A stretch of 64,000 bases of DNA from Aureimonas pseudogalii (GCF_014196835.1 NZ_JACIEK010000009.1:1-64000); one strand, 5' to 3'; counted from the stretch's first letter, positions 8,048-17,307 are shown. A program made the numbers and translations. The notes: a model not told the origin generated them from the sequence alone.

Positions 8048-10309
8048 TCAGTTGGAAACCTGGCACTGCTTGACGGAGCCGGGCGCCGGGTCGCCGAAGG
8101 TGGCATTGTCGCAACGCGGGCTCGTGATCGCCTGCCGGGTGGCGTAGGCGCCGTTCAAGCCGTAACGGACAGTCTTCCTACCCGGGAAGTTGCAGACCTG
8201 GCCTTCGTTCGCGCAGGTCTGCCAGTTGGCCGACGGAGCCGAGGCCGACCAGGCCTGATTGGCCCCGTTGTGGCAGTTCCACTGCCAAACCTGCGCGCCG
8301 CTGGCGGTGGAGACATTGGAAACGTCGAGGCACTTGTTCGTCGCTTTGGACACCAGCGAGAGCCCGGACGTCGTCTGGACCGGCTTCCACACCTGGTTGT
8401 CGCCGCCCCAGCAGGGCCACTGCACGAGCTTGGCGCCGTCTTCGGTCTTGGACTGATAGACGTCGACGCACTTGTTCGACTGACCGTTCACCAGCATGAA
8501 CCCGCCGTTCGCCGCACGCCAGGACCAATTCTGGATGGAGGCGCCGGAGCGACAGGTTTCCTGCACGAGTTCGGCGCCGTCGCCCTGCGACCCGCCCTTG
8601 ATCGAAAGGCAGAGTTTGGACTGGGACGCGACGATCGGCGTCGTGGAGCCGGCTGCCGGGGATCCGGCCACGGAGCCGGTGGGTACCGGATCGGAATTGG
8701 GCGTCGTCGTCGGCGTGGTCGTTGGCGTCGCTCCCGGGTTCGCCGTGCCGATCGAGGCGGGCGAGGTCGGAACGTCGCTCGGAATGTCGGAGCCGTCGTC
8801 GCCGAGGGGGCTGGGCAGGCGCACATACTTGCCGACGGAGGCAACGCCCGCCGTGTCGAAGGCGAAGACCATGTAGAGGCCGGGCGTCGCGTTCACCGCG
8901 TCGTTGGGGAAGGTGACGGTGTAGTTGTTCCCGTCCGCGCGGAAAGCGGCCTCGAAGAAACGCTGGTCGGTGTTGTAGCCGTGGGTGACCGCGCCGGTCT
9001 TGACGATCGTGATGCGCCGGACGGTCTTGTCCGTGGTGATCTGGAAGGGCTGCCCAAGCGCGATCTTCACGGGGCCGCTGAGGATGGACGGGCGCACTGC
9101 CGGCTTGCCGGCGGCGTCGAGCAGATAGTCGGGCGTGTAGATCTCGGCATTGCGGCCGACGACCGGCCCCGGCGCGCCGCCGCCGCCCACGAGCACCCGG
9201 CCGTCCTTCATCAGAATGGCGGTGGAGTGGTAGAGCCGCGCGACCCGCATCGTCGCGTCGGTCCGCCATTTGTCGGTGTCGGGATTGTAGAGTTCCGCCG
9301 TGTTGGCAACGTTCTGGAGTTCGTTGTTGCCCTCGGATCCTCCGACCACGAGGACTTCGCCGTTCGCCAGCACCGTGGCCGTCGGAAAGTGGCGCTTGAA
9401 GGCCATCTTCGTGTCGCGTCTGGTTTCCGGACGGTTGCGCAGATCGAAGATGGTCGCGACGTCGGAGCCGGGATGGCCGTCGCCCGTGTTGTTGCCATGC
9501 GAGCCGCCGCCGATCTGCATGACGACGCCGGGCCGAACCATGAGGCCACTCGAGGTCGCGCCGTAGTTCGTGCCGGTAAACGGCTTGACGTCGCTCACCG
9601 AACCGCGGCCGGAGTAGTTCAGGCGGTAGGTATATTTGCCGGCGATGACGAAGACTTCGTCGTTTCCGACCGGGTAGATGTGCGGGTACCAGAACGGATT
9701 TCCGGTCGCGGCCTGATCGCCGCGCCGCATCGGCGAGTTGCCGGTGCCCGGCAGTTCGGTCCAGTTCTGGCCCGGCGTGTAGATCTCGGTGATCTCGGAG
9801 GCGTTCGTCTGGTTGCCGTAGGCGGGAGAGCCGCCGTGGACGAGCACGCGGCCGTCGGACAGCGTGACGAGGCTGGCATAGTAGCGCGGATACTTCATGG
9901 ACGGCATCCGGGCGAGGCCGGACTGGGGAGACTTGAAGCCGAAATCGGCGACCTTCTCGTTCGAGTTGCCGCCGGCGATCATCAGCCGCATGTTACCGGC
10001 CTGCAGGATTGCGCCGACGCAAAAACTGTTGAAGTCGGTCAGGTTCGGCAGTTTCAGATGGGCATTGCCGCCCGTTCCCTTCGTGGGATCCCAGATGTCG
10101 AAGTCGAAGCCGCCCTGGCCGTTGGTCGGCGTGGCGCCGAACGTCATGATCTTTCCATCGGGCAGCAAGGCTGCATGGATCGGGATGAAGTTCCACTCGA
10201 ACGGGCCTTCGAAGCTTCCCGCGGATGCGGCGCTCGAAAGGCCCAGCGACACGAGCGCACCGGCCGCAGCCGACCTCAACGCTTTCATGATCGATGATCG
10301 TGGGAACAT
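8048..10309 (-). CDS. Galactose-oxidase-like copper radical oxidase with ricin-type lectin domain
   Basis: 753 residues from the ATG at 10309, which is preceded by AGAGGA; an upstream in-frame TTG is less likely. A Sec signal peptide (to about residue 30) precedes a kelch-type seven-bladed propeller. The AA5 active site is recognisable: Cys97 (FNSFCVG) and Tyr144 (PRYYASL) for the thioether-linked Tyr-Cys radical, Tyr360-His361 (RLYHST) and His443 (THGYNTDQR) as copper ligands. A DUF1929-type domain follows, then a Thr/Pro linker (about 525-550), a ricin B beta-trefoil with three QxW-like motifs (IQNW, NQVW, NQAW; about 560-690) and a short Cys-rich C-terminal module (about 696-753). It should oxidise a primary alcohol, probably in a glycan, to an aldehyde with H2O2 release, outside the cell. 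The lectin would anchor it to polysaccharide. Confidence 0.9.
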   Translation of the reverse strand: MFPRSSIMKALRSAAAGALVSLGLSSAASAGSFEGPFEWNFIPIHAALLPDGKIMTFGATPTNGQGGFDFDIWDPTKGTGGNAHLKLPNLTDFNSFCVGAILQAGNMRLMIAGGNSNEKVADFGFKSPQSGLARMPSMKYPRYYASLVTLSDGRVLVHGGSPAYGNQTNASEITEIYTPGQNWTELPGTGNSPMRRGDQAATGNPFWYPHIYPVGNDEVFVIAGKYTYRLNYSGRGSVSDVKPFTGTNYGATSSGLMVRPGVVMQIGGGSHGNNTGDGHPGSDVATIFDLRNRPETRRDTKMAFKRHFPTATVLANGEVLVVGGSEGNNELQNVANTAELYNPDTDKWRTDATMRVARLYHSTAILMKDGRVLVGGGGAPGPVVGRNAEIYTPDYLLDAAGKPAVRPSILSGPVKIALGQPFQITTDKTVRRITIVKTGAVTHGYNTDQRFFEAAFRADGNNYTVTFPNDAVNATPGLYMVFAFDTAGVASVGKYVRLPSPLGDDGSDIPSDVPTSPASIGTANPGATPTTTPTTTPNSDPVPTGSVAGSPAAGSTTPIVASQSKLCLSIKGGSQGDGAELVQETCRSGASIQNWSWRAANGGFMLVNGQSNKCVDVYQSKTEDGAKLVQWPCWGGDNQVWKPVQTTSGLSLVSKATNKCLDVSNVSTASGAQVWQWNCHNGANQAWSASAPSANWQTCANEGQVCNFPGRKTVRYGLNGAYATRQAITSPRCDNATFGDPAPGSVKQCQVSN

Positions 10310-11471
10310 TAACTCATCCGTCCTCTTTTGTATTATCAAGGTCGCCTTGATGACACTCCGTATAAAGCAGATAACAGACGGAGATGTGTTAACGTAATGA
10401 CGGCTTATGTTTTCGTATCATTGATGAACAATTGACGAAAAATAGTTGCTTCATCGACAAACCATCGTCCACGGAAATTCCGAACGACGACCAGTTGATG
10501 GTGGCAACCGCCTGCCGAGGAGCCGACGACACGTGCCAGGAAGGACGAGTGCAGTCTCAGTGGCGGCGCGTCGCTTCCGACATCTTTCTTCGCAGGCGCT
10601 GCGACCAAGGTTCTGCGTCGCACGCCGGAATCCAGACGAGGGATGGTCACGTGCTGCCTGCCGGTGAACCTCGTCACCCGCAATTTCGGGGTTCGGCGCC
10701 TGGCGCCCGAACTCGACCATCGCAGCCGGTGATGCCGGCATCGCGACCATGACGACGGGTCCGCCGATGAGACCGATGTGACCACGCCGGCAAGCGCGCG
10801 GCCTTCAAGGATCGAGAGGCTGAAACCGAACTTCGTCCCGACACGCGATGCGCCGCGAATCCGGTGCTGCACCGGTGTCGCTTCGGAGCGCAATTTTGTC
10901 GACGGGATCGCATCGCCTCCCGTTCTACCGGCGGAAGGGGATCGAAGTCTCGACGAACAGGCCTTGCAGGCGCCGGTCCTGGCCCTTCGACGTCCTGCTC
11001 GAAAGCCTCGCCGCCGGGAGGGTCCTGCCGGGCGACGCGCGCGAACCGATCCCTTGTCGATCCTGGTCGTACCGCTCGCCTGCGTATCCAGCGTGCTGGC
11101 GGATGAACTGGCGGCATTCCTGCGAAGGCTGCCCGGCGTCGGGGTTTGAAGCGGTCGCCTTCGAAGCGACGGAGGTTTGAGGACGACTGGCGTGGCCGGA
11201 TCGATCGCCGTCCTCGGCGACGACCCTTGTTCAAGGGAGGTCGTTCGACCGTCGAGGCAGCGCCGCCGCGTCGCCACCATCTTATGCCGAGCGGCGCTCA
11301 CTCGGCGCCGGCCGCATCGCCTTTTGAATGATGCCGCGGCCGAAGTGACCGTTGCCGAGCCGCCAAACCAGACCCGACCCCTCGCCGTCGGCCGGTTTTA
11401 GGGGTCAGGTTTCAGGGCTTTCGAAGGATTGCGAAAGACCCGTTCGTGCGAACGAGATCACCGTGCGGGCG
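10310..11471. other. Gene-poor stretch of about 1.2 kb
   Basis: The first 130 bases are AT-rich and should hold the leftward promoter of the oxidase gene. Beyond about 10450 several open frames exist on both strands, but they are arginine/serine/proline-rich, lack ribosome binding sites and match nothing I recognise. Base composition returns to the genome norm without one frame being favoured, as in decayed coding DNA. A small inverted repeat (CTTTCG 11418-11423 with CGAAAG 11432-11437) lies just past the small membrane-peptide gene. Confidence 0.45.
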
Positions 11472-11612
11472 TCAGACGTCCTGCGACATGAACGCAACCG
11501 CCGCGAAGATCGATCCGATGATCGCGACGACGACGAGCACGAGAGCGAATCCTATGGCGAGCTTCCGACCACGGCCAGCTTCGGGTCGCGGCTCGTCGGG
11601 CATCCCGCTCAT
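11472..11612 (-). CDS. 46-residue single-span membrane peptide downstream of rpsU
   Basis: A short hydrophilic N terminus with proline and acidic residues (MSGMPDEPRPEAGRGRK) is followed by one strongly hydrophobic helix (LAIGFALVLVVVAIIGSIF...) of about 20-24 residues and a short tail ending MSQDV. The positive-inside rule predicts the N terminus in the cytoplasm. It starts six bases after the rpsU stop codon, with no clear ribosome binding site of its own, so translational coupling to rpsU is likely. No function is known to me. The helix is clean enough, and codon choice GC-rich enough at third positions, that I believe it is a real gene. Confidence 0.6.
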   Translation of the reverse strand: MSGMPDEPRPEAGRGRKLAIGFALVLVVVAIIGSIFAAVAFMSQDV

Positions 11613-11618
11613 GGACGA

Positions 11619-11882
11619 TTACGCAGCGCTTGCAGGGCGTCTCGGAGCCAACGTGGGATCCTTTTTCTTCGGAGACGGCAGCAGCCCTTCCTTCTGCAGT
11701 GCCTTCCGTGCGGCCTTGCGGGCACGCCGAACGGCTTCCTGCTTCTCGCGAACCCGCTTTTCCGAGGGCTTCTCGTAGAACGAGCGCGCCTTCATCTCCC
11801 GGAAAACGCCTTCGCGTTGCAGCTTCTTTTTCAGGGCCCGAAGGGCCTGATCCACATTGTTGTCTCGGACGTCGACTTTCAT
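11619..11882 (-). CDS. rpsU: 30S ribosomal protein S21
   Basis: 87 residues, with the family signature: N-terminal [19 protein letters not shown], then [21 protein letters not shown] and a long basic C-terminal tail ([19 protein letters not shown]). S21 binds the 30S platform near the 16S 3' end and takes part in initiation. The C-terminal extension ([16 protein letters not shown]...) is longer than the 71-residue E. coli protein, as is common in alphaproteobacteria. Start at 11882 is preceded by a GGGAAAG-type site. The small membrane-peptide gene follows immediately. Confidence 0.93.
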   Translation of the reverse strand: MKVDVRDNNVDQALRALKKKLQREGVFREMKARSFYEKPSEKRVREKQEAVRRARKAARKALQKEGLLPSPKKKDPTLAPRRPASAA

Positions 11883-12065
11883 TGGCTTTCCCAAACCTGC
11901 CACTCGAAGGCACTGCGTGTATCGTGTTGCCGGGGCTGGGTCGAGGAGACAGATTGCATTTTCCGCCCGTCTGGGCGATCGACGTCGCTCGCGCATGGAG
12001 CCGCGGGGCAGCAGACCGTTCCTCGGCCTCTCGCCGCGAGCATCGCGGTCCCCTCGCCTTGCTCT

Positions 12066-12299
12066 CTGTTCGATGGGAACAGCCTGCTGCGCCGCTTCGT
12101 CGATCGCCCGTTCGCGCAGGTGCAGGACGCCAACGACATTCGGACGTCGCTCGAAACCATGCGCCGCGACGTCCTCGTCTCGTTCTTCACCACCGATCTC
12201 GAGACGCCGGGGGGAACCGTCGCGAAATACGCCAGCCGTCGGAAGAACGCCGCCCTCGCCCGGCCCTCCTTTCGCGGCGTTCACGCGGGCGCCGTCTCC
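12066..12299 (+). pseudogene. Possible gene fragment between the sugar permease and rpsU
   Basis: In the 472-base gap 11883-12354 the forward frame through about 12066-12299 shows strongly GC-biased third positions and protein-like sequence ([35 protein letters not shown]). It has no start codon with a ribosome binding site and runs without a stop into the antisense of the permease gene, so it is a fragment at best. I do not recognise a family. The rest of the gap (11883-12065) presumably holds the leftward rpsU promoter. Confidence 0.25.
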
Positions 12300-12354
12300 C
12301 GGCGGGGTGATGCCGAGCCTCCATCCTCGTATCGAAACCCGAGCGCGAGGGCTC

Positions 12355-13200
12355 TCAACCCTTCACGGCGCCGTTCGACAGGCCTTCCACGAGGAAGCGC
12401 TGGAGATAGACGAACCCGATCGCCACGGGCACCACGGCCAGCACGGATGCGGCCGTGAGCGCACCCCAGTCGGTCTGGTGCGAGCCCTTGAAGATCATGA
12501 TGCCGGGCGTCAGCGTGCGGCGGGCATCCTCGTTGACGAGCACGTAGCCGAACATGAACTCGTTCCAGGCGGCGATGAAGGCGAAGACGGCGGTTGCCAG
12601 GATGCCGGGTGCCGACAGGGGAACGAGGATGCGGAGCATGAAGCCGAGGCGCGAGCACCCGTCCATCTCGGCCGCCTCCTCCAGCTCGCGCGGCACCGCG
12701 TCGAAGAAGCCCTTCAGCATGAAGGTGACGAGCGGGATCATGAAGGTGCAGTAGACGACGATCAGCGCCGTGTAGGTGCTGAGAAGGCCGAGATTGCGCA
12801 TCAGCACGTAGAGCGGGATCAGCAGGAGGACGCCGGGGATCATCTGCGACACGACCAGCGCGGAGCCCACGAGGCGGGCCGGAGACAGGTGCCCCCAGCG
12901 GCTGAGCGCGTAGGCGGCGAAGATCGCGATCACCAGCGTCAGGATGGTGGACGCGACGGACACGATCACGCTGTTGCGCATGTAGGTCATGAAGGCGCTG
13001 TCGAAGACCACCTTGCGGAAGTTCTCCAGCGTCGGGGCGTCGATCCAGAAGGTCGGATCGGTGCTCATCACCTCCGAGGCCGGTTTCAGCGCCGTGTCCA
13101 GCATCCAGAGAAAGGGAAACAGGCAGAAGACGGAGAACAGGAGGAGGACGGCGTAGGTGACGCCTTGGGCGGCGAGGCGGTGGCTTCGCGACGTGACCAT
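12355..13200 (-). CDS. Carbohydrate ABC transporter permease (MalG-type, CUT1)
   Basis: 281 residues with six membrane spans and the cytoplasmic EAA loop ([23 protein letters not shown], about residues 172-194) that docks to the ATPase. The MalG-like C-terminal arrangement and the start [12 protein letters not shown] suit an inner-membrane permease for an oligosaccharide. The upstream permease stops three bases before its start, so the two are a translationally coupled heteropair. It is the last gene of the leftward alpha-galactoside operon. No ATPase gene follows it; the next gene, rpsU, is 470 bases away. Confidence 0.92.
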   Translation of the reverse strand: MVTSRSHRLAAQGVTYAVLLLFSVFCLFPFLWMLDTALKPASEVMSTDPTFWIDAPTLENFRKVVFDSAFMTYMRNSVIVSVASTILTLVIAIFAAYALSRWGHLSPARLVGSALVVSQMIPGVLLLIPLYVLMRNLGLLSTYTALIVVYCTFMIPLVTFMLKGFFDAVPRELEEAAEMDGCSRLGFMLRILVPLSAPGILATAVFAFIAAWNEFMFGYVLVNEDARRTLTPGIMIFKGSHQTDWGALTAASVLAVVPVAIGFVYLQRFLVEGLSNGAVKG

Positions 13201-13203
13201 GGT

Positions 13204-14145
13204 TCAGCGTGCTCCCCGTGCGCGAGCTGCGTAGAAGTAGACGAAAAAGATCGTCGCCATGAAGGCCATGGACATGGAGGCGAGCGCGCAGGCCGCGCCG
13301 ACGTCGAAGTCCTGCATGGCATAGCGGTAGATCATGATCGGCAGGGTCTGCGAGGCGTCGAGCGGACCGCCCTGCGTCATCACCCAGATGAAGTCGAAGT
13401 TGATGGCGGTCCAGACGACATGGATGAAGATCAGCGTCAGCGACACGACCTTCAGATGCGGGAAGGTGATCACGAAGAAGCGCCGGATCGTGCCCGCTCC
13501 GTCCATCGCGGCGGCCTCGTGCAAGTCGTTCGGCACGGCGAGGAGGGCCGCCAGCAGGCTGATCGTGTAGAAGGGAAATGAGCGCCAGACGTTCACGAAG
13601 GTGACGGTGAGGAGAGAGGTGTCGATGCCGCCGAGCCAGTCGCGCGGGCTCTCCAGCAGGCCGGCCTTCACCATCCAGGCGTTCAGGATGCCGTAGTCGG
13701 GGTTGAGGAGCCACATCCAGTTGAGGCCGGCAATGGCGATCGGGATGACCCAGGGCACCACGACGATCGCCCGGAAGACGACGCGGCCCCGGATGGGCTG
13801 GGCGAGAGCCACCGCCGAGGCGAGCCCCAGCGCGTACTCCCCCGCCACCGACAGGATCGTCCAGACGGCGGTGTTGACGAGGGCGGGAAGAAAGGCCTCG
13901 TCGTCGAGAATGGTGCGGAAGTTGTCGAGCCCGGCGAAGCCGGCCGTCAGGGGATCGACGAGATTGACGTAGCGCACGCTCTGCCAGACGACGCTGACGA
14001 GCGGCCAGGCTATCAGGAGCAGCAGAAGCACCGCCGTCGGCGCCAGAAACAGCGCCGCCACGCCCGTCACGCTCGACCGGCGGGATCGGGAGCGTGCGAT
14101 CTCGGCGCCCGGCGCGTGCGGAACGGCGGCTTGCGTGGCGGACAT
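13204..14145 (-). CDS. Carbohydrate ABC transporter permease (MalF-type, CUT1)
   Basis: 313 residues: a short basic cytoplasmic tail (ARSRSRRSS), then six membrane spans beginning ALFLAPTAVLLLLLIAWPLV. The EAA loop is HEAAAMDGAGTIRRFFVITFPHLK at about residues 210-235. This is the partner of the MalG-type permease. It lies 209 bases downstream of the binding-protein gene, a gap that holds a strong hairpin, suggesting lower expression of permeases than of the binding protein. Substrate inferred from the glycosidase upstream: an alpha-galactoside such as melibiose or raffinose. Confidence 0.92.
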   Translation of the reverse strand: MSATQAAVPHAPGAEIARSRSRRSSVTGVAALFLAPTAVLLLLLIAWPLVSVVWQSVRYVNLVDPLTAGFAGLDNFRTILDDEAFLPALVNTAVWTILSVAGEYALGLASAVALAQPIRGRVVFRAIVVVPWVIPIAIAGLNWMWLLNPDYGILNAWMVKAGLLESPRDWLGGIDTSLLTVTFVNVWRSFPFYTISLLAALLAVPNDLHEAAAMDGAGTIRRFFVITFPHLKVVSLTLIFIHVVWTAINFDFIWVMTQGGPLDASQTLPIMIYRYAMQDFDVGAACALASMSMAFMATIFFVYFYAARARGAR

Positions 14146-14238
14146 GAGAGCCGATCCTTCTCTTGAGCGGACCCGTTGGAACCTGTCGACCGGACTGCTC
14201 CGGCGCGGGGGCGGCAGGCCGTCTTCGAAGCCGCACCT

Positions 14239-14270
14239 GCGCCGGGGCCTCGAACACGGGGCTCCGGCGC
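14239..14270 (-). promoter_or_regulatory. Hairpin between binding-protein and permease genes
   Basis: GCGCCGGGGCC (14239-14249) faces GGCTCCGGCGC (14260-14270) around a 10-base loop: an 11-position stem with one mismatch on the transcribed strand. In ABC operons such elements commonly protect the binding-protein message or partly terminate transcription. That role is inferred from position. Confidence 0.5.
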
Positions 14271-14354
14271 CGCATGGCAGCGCGAGAGCCCCCCAACGTC
14301 TCGAACAGGCGGACGTCGCATGCCGTCACGCGGCAAGGACGGGACGCCCGTTCC

Positions 14355-15611
14355 TTACGGGCTCGACATCTGGCCGGACTGGCGCAGGCTCTTGTTGACC
14401 GCCTCGCCCAACCGCGCCGCGACCTTCTCGGGCGCCTCGTCCTTCAGGAGGACGCGACCGATCGATTCCTCCATCGAGCGTGTGATGGAGCCGAGCGCCA
14501 CGGGCGGGAAGGAGACGCCGATCGGGGCCAGCGAGGTGAAGGGCTCGCCCCAGACCTCGTCGCCGACGACGTCGCTGCGCGCGGAACTGTCGGGGTACAT
14601 CTTCGCCTGCACGTCCTTGTTCAGCATGAAGGACGCGAACTTCCAGACGGCGTCCTCCTTGTCGCCCTTGTAGACGTAGATCGGCGCGATCTCGAAGAAG
14701 GTCGCGGCCTTCCTGCCGGCGGGCGGCGCGGCGACGAGGACGTCCTTCATCTCCTTCGGGTTCTGCTCGCTGCGCGAGCGCATCCAGGGGCCGTTGACGA
14801 CCATCGCATACTGGCCGAGGCCGAAATTGGTGTCCTCCTCCTCCCAGCCCCAGCCGCTCGCCTGCTTGGCGACGACGCCCTCGTCCAGCATGCGGCGATA
14901 GAAGGCGAAGACTTCGGCGGCGCGGGCAAGTTCCGCCGGGTCGTCCTTCCAGGTGTTGCGATACTTGCCGTCGGCCTGGCGCCGGGCGATCTCGACGTCG
15001 TTCTGCGCCAGGAACATGATGAGCTCCTGCGGCGAACGCACCCCGCGCCCGGCGATGCCGAAGCCCGGCTTGCCGGTCTTCTCGCGGATCGCCTTGGCGG
15101 CGGCGACGAGCTCGTCCCAGGTCTTCGGCGGCTCCGAGACCCCGGCCGCCTTCAGCATGTCGGAATGGTAGAGAAGGCCGCGCAGGCCGAGATAGTTCGG
15201 CAGCGCGACGAGCTTGCCCTCGACCGAGAGCTGCTCGAGGGCGTTGGGATAGAGCTTGTCGCGATCGGGCCATTCAGCCATCCGGCCGGTGAGGTCTGCA
15301 AGCGCGTTCATCCGGTTGAGCTCGCCGAACCATTCGATCAGACCCCAGGACAGATCCGGCGCGTCGCCCGCCGAGATCGCCGTGACCAGCTTGTCGTGGA
15401 GGGCGTCGAAGGCGATGACCTGCGTCTTCACCTTGATTTCGGGGTTCGCCGCCTCGAACTCGGCGATCGCGGCCTGCGCGGCCTTGGCGTCCGACTTGCC
15501 GGGATCCCAGCCGGTCCAGAAGTCGATGGTGACGGGCTCGGCGACGGCGGAGCCGGCCATGAAGGGCAGACACAGCGTGGCCGCCAAGAGCGAACGGCGA
15601 AGGACGTTCAT
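14355..15611 (-). CDS. Extracellular sugar-binding protein (family 1) of an ABC transporter
   Basis: 418 residues with a Sec signal peptide (MNVLRRSLLAATLCLPFMAGSAVA) and the family 1 pattern: TIDFWTGWDPG near the N terminus, IAEFEAANPEIKVKTQ, then LPNYLGLRGLLYHSDMLKAAG and PKTWDELVAAAKAI. The start is preceded by GGGAGGT. It captures the substrate in the periplasm and delivers it to the two permeases downstream. It is 70 bases downstream of the GH4 glycosidase gene. Ligand inferred, not read, from context: an alpha-galactoside. Confidence 0.93.
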   Translation of the reverse strand: MNVLRRSLLAATLCLPFMAGSAVAEPVTIDFWTGWDPGKSDAKAAQAAIAEFEAANPEIKVKTQVIAFDALHDKLVTAISAGDAPDLSWGLIEWFGELNRMNALADLTGRMAEWPDRDKLYPNALEQLSVEGKLVALPNYLGLRGLLYHSDMLKAAGVSEPPKTWDELVAAAKAIREKTGKPGFGIAGRGVRSPQELIMFLAQNDVEIARRQADGKYRNTWKDDPAELARAAEVFAFYRRMLDEGVVAKQASGWGWEEEDTNFGLGQYAMVVNGPWMRSRSEQNPKEMKDVLVAAPPAGRKAATFFEIAPIYVYKGDKEDAVWKFASFMLNKDVQAKMYPDSSARSDVVGDEVWGEPFTSLAPIGVSFPPVALGSITRSMEESIGRVLLKDEAPEKVAARLGEAVNKSLRQSGQMSSP

Positions 15612-15681
15612 GGTGTTCTACCTCCCGAAAGAACGATGATGGGCAAGCGAGACGCCGGCAGGCTCGGCCGGCGGAAATGGC

Positions 15682-17175
15682 TCAGGCGACGATCTGCTCG
15701 TCCGGCGAGACGGTTTCGTTGCCGGTGCGGCGGGCGCTGCGGATCTCCTCCACCGAGCGCACGGGCAGGCGTGCGGCGCCTTCCCACTCGCGCCGCTTCA
15801 CGCCGGACCCGGCGAGACGCGCCTTCGCGTCGTCGATCGCCCCGGCATATTGCGGCAGCCATTCGGCCTGCGCCACGAGGAGTTCGTCGACCATCTGCCA
15901 GACCTCGTCGGGCGTGCAGACCGCGCCGACCAGCGGATCGTTGAGCACGGCGAGCTTGAGCAGGCCGACGTCGCCCGTCACCGCCGCCTTCACCGCCATG
16001 CGCTGCACGTTGATCGAGGCGATGCAGGGCGTGGCGCAGGCGTCGGGCAGCGTCAGGCCCGCCACCATGTTGAGGCCGAAGCGGTCCACGAAGCCGGTGG
16101 TCTCGATGATCGCATCCTCCGGCAGGTTGGTGACGAGGCCGCGGTTCTTGACGTTGAAATGCCCGCGATAGACGCGGCCCGTCTCCAGCGCCTCGATGAT
16201 GTAGCTGGCATGTTCGGTGGAGCGGCGCGCCGGGTCGATCGGCTTGTCGGAACTCGCCAGGAACTGCGGGAACTCCTCCTCGAACCAGTTCCGTCCTTCC
16301 GTGCAGACGCGCAGGTAGCCGCCGGTCTCTCCGTGGATCCAGTCGGACATGTCGATCCAGCGCCCGATCTCCTCCGGCCGCTTGCGGTACCAGGGCAGAT
16401 ATTCCGACAGGTGGCCGTTGGATTCCGTGGAATAGACGCCGAACCGGCGGAGAACGTCGATGCGCACCTTCTCCTGCGAGGAGATCACGGGATGGCGCTC
16501 GTAGGCCGCCAAGAGCTCGTCGCCCGAGATCTTCCGCCCTTTGACGCGGACGTCGACATACCAGGTCTGATGGTTGATGCCCGTGCAGACATATTCGAGA
16601 TCGTCGGGATTCTCGACGCCGAGCACCTGCGCCATCTGCCTGGCGCCGTGCTGGATGCCGTGGCAGAGGCCGATCGTGTCGACGCCGCCATGGTCGATCG
16701 CCGCCCAGGTGTTCATCGCCATGGGATTGGCATAGTTGATCAGCCGCGCGCCCGGCTCGGCCACCTCGCGGATGTCGCGGCAGAAATCGAGCACCGCGGC
16801 GATCGAGCGCTGGCCGTACATGATGCCGCCGGCGCAGAGCGTGTCGCCGACGCACTGGTCGACGCCGTAGCGCAGGGGAATGCGGATGTCCTCGGCGAAG
16901 GCCTCCAACCCGCCGATCCGCGTGAGGTTGACGACGTAGCGCGCCCCCGTCAGGGCCTCGCGCCGATCGGGCGTCGCGACGATCCGCGCCGGCAGTCCGT
17001 TGGCGGCCACCATCCGCTCCAGGATCTCGCGTACCATCGCGAGGTTGTGGGCGTTGATGTCGGTCAGGACGAACTCGGCACCCTGCAGTTCGGGCACGCA
17101 GAGTATATCGCGCACCAGGGTCCGGGTAAAACCGACGCTACCCGCACCGATGATCGCGATTCTCAATCCGCTCAT
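15682..17175 (-). CDS. Alpha-galactosidase-type glycosidase, family GH4 (NAD+ and metal dependent)
   Basis: 497 residues with an N-terminal Rossmann motif (IAIIGAGSVGF, 5-15), the NPM motif (about 150-152), and the metal ligands Cys171 in LCHGIQH and His202 in GINHQTW. These are hallmarks of GH4, whose members hydrolyse glycosides by an oxidation–elimination–hydration route with NAD+ and Mn2+. CHG rather than CHS or CNV at the metal site favours the alpha-galactosidase/alpha-glucuronidase branch over the phospho-beta-glucosidase branch. No signal peptide, so it acts in the cytoplasm on imported, non-phosphorylated sugar, matching the ABC genes downstream. First gene of the leftward operon, divergent from the AraC regulator. 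Confidence 0.88.
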   Translation of the reverse strand: MSGLRIAIIGAGSVGFTRTLVRDILCVPELQGAEFVLTDINAHNLAMVREILERMVAANGLPARIVATPDRREALTGARYVVNLTRIGGLEAFAEDIRIPLRYGVDQCVGDTLCAGGIMYGQRSIAAVLDFCRDIREVAEPGARLINYANPMAMNTWAAIDHGGVDTIGLCHGIQHGARQMAQVLGVENPDDLEYVCTGINHQTWYVDVRVKGRKISGDELLAAYERHPVISSQEKVRIDVLRRFGVYSTESNGHLSEYLPWYRKRPEEIGRWIDMSDWIHGETGGYLRVCTEGRNWFEEEFPQFLASSDKPIDPARRSTEHASYIIEALETGRVYRGHFNVKNRGLVTNLPEDAIIETTGFVDRFGLNMVAGLTLPDACATPCIASINVQRMAVKAAVTGDVGLLKLAVLNDPLVGAVCTPDEVWQMVDELLVAQAEWLPQYAGAIDDAKARLAGSGVKRREWEGAARLPVRSVEEIRSARRTGNETVSPDEQIVA

Positions 17176-17307
17176 GTTCGTTCCTGCTGTTGAAGGCGCC
17201 GCTCGCTCGCGAGGGCCTGCCTTGAAGCGCTACGTCCTCGCTTCGAGCCTCTCCGCATGATTTATGGAAGACCGGATCCGGGAAGAACAGAGGAGGTCCA
17301 TGCTCTC

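Noticed and set aside
7991-10297. A 768-codon forward frame opposite the copper radical oxidase
   Set aside because: Antisense shadow of a well-supported gene; no ribosome binding site or recognisable domain.
10405-11301. A 298-codon minus-strand frame in the gene-poor stretch
   Set aside because: Arg/Ser/Pro-rich, no ribosome binding site, no recognised domain, and other frames are equally open.
12281-14329. A 682-codon minus-strand frame over the two permease genes
   Set aside because: Out-of-frame shadow; Arg/Pro-rich, whereas the accepted frames give clean membrane proteins with EAA loops.
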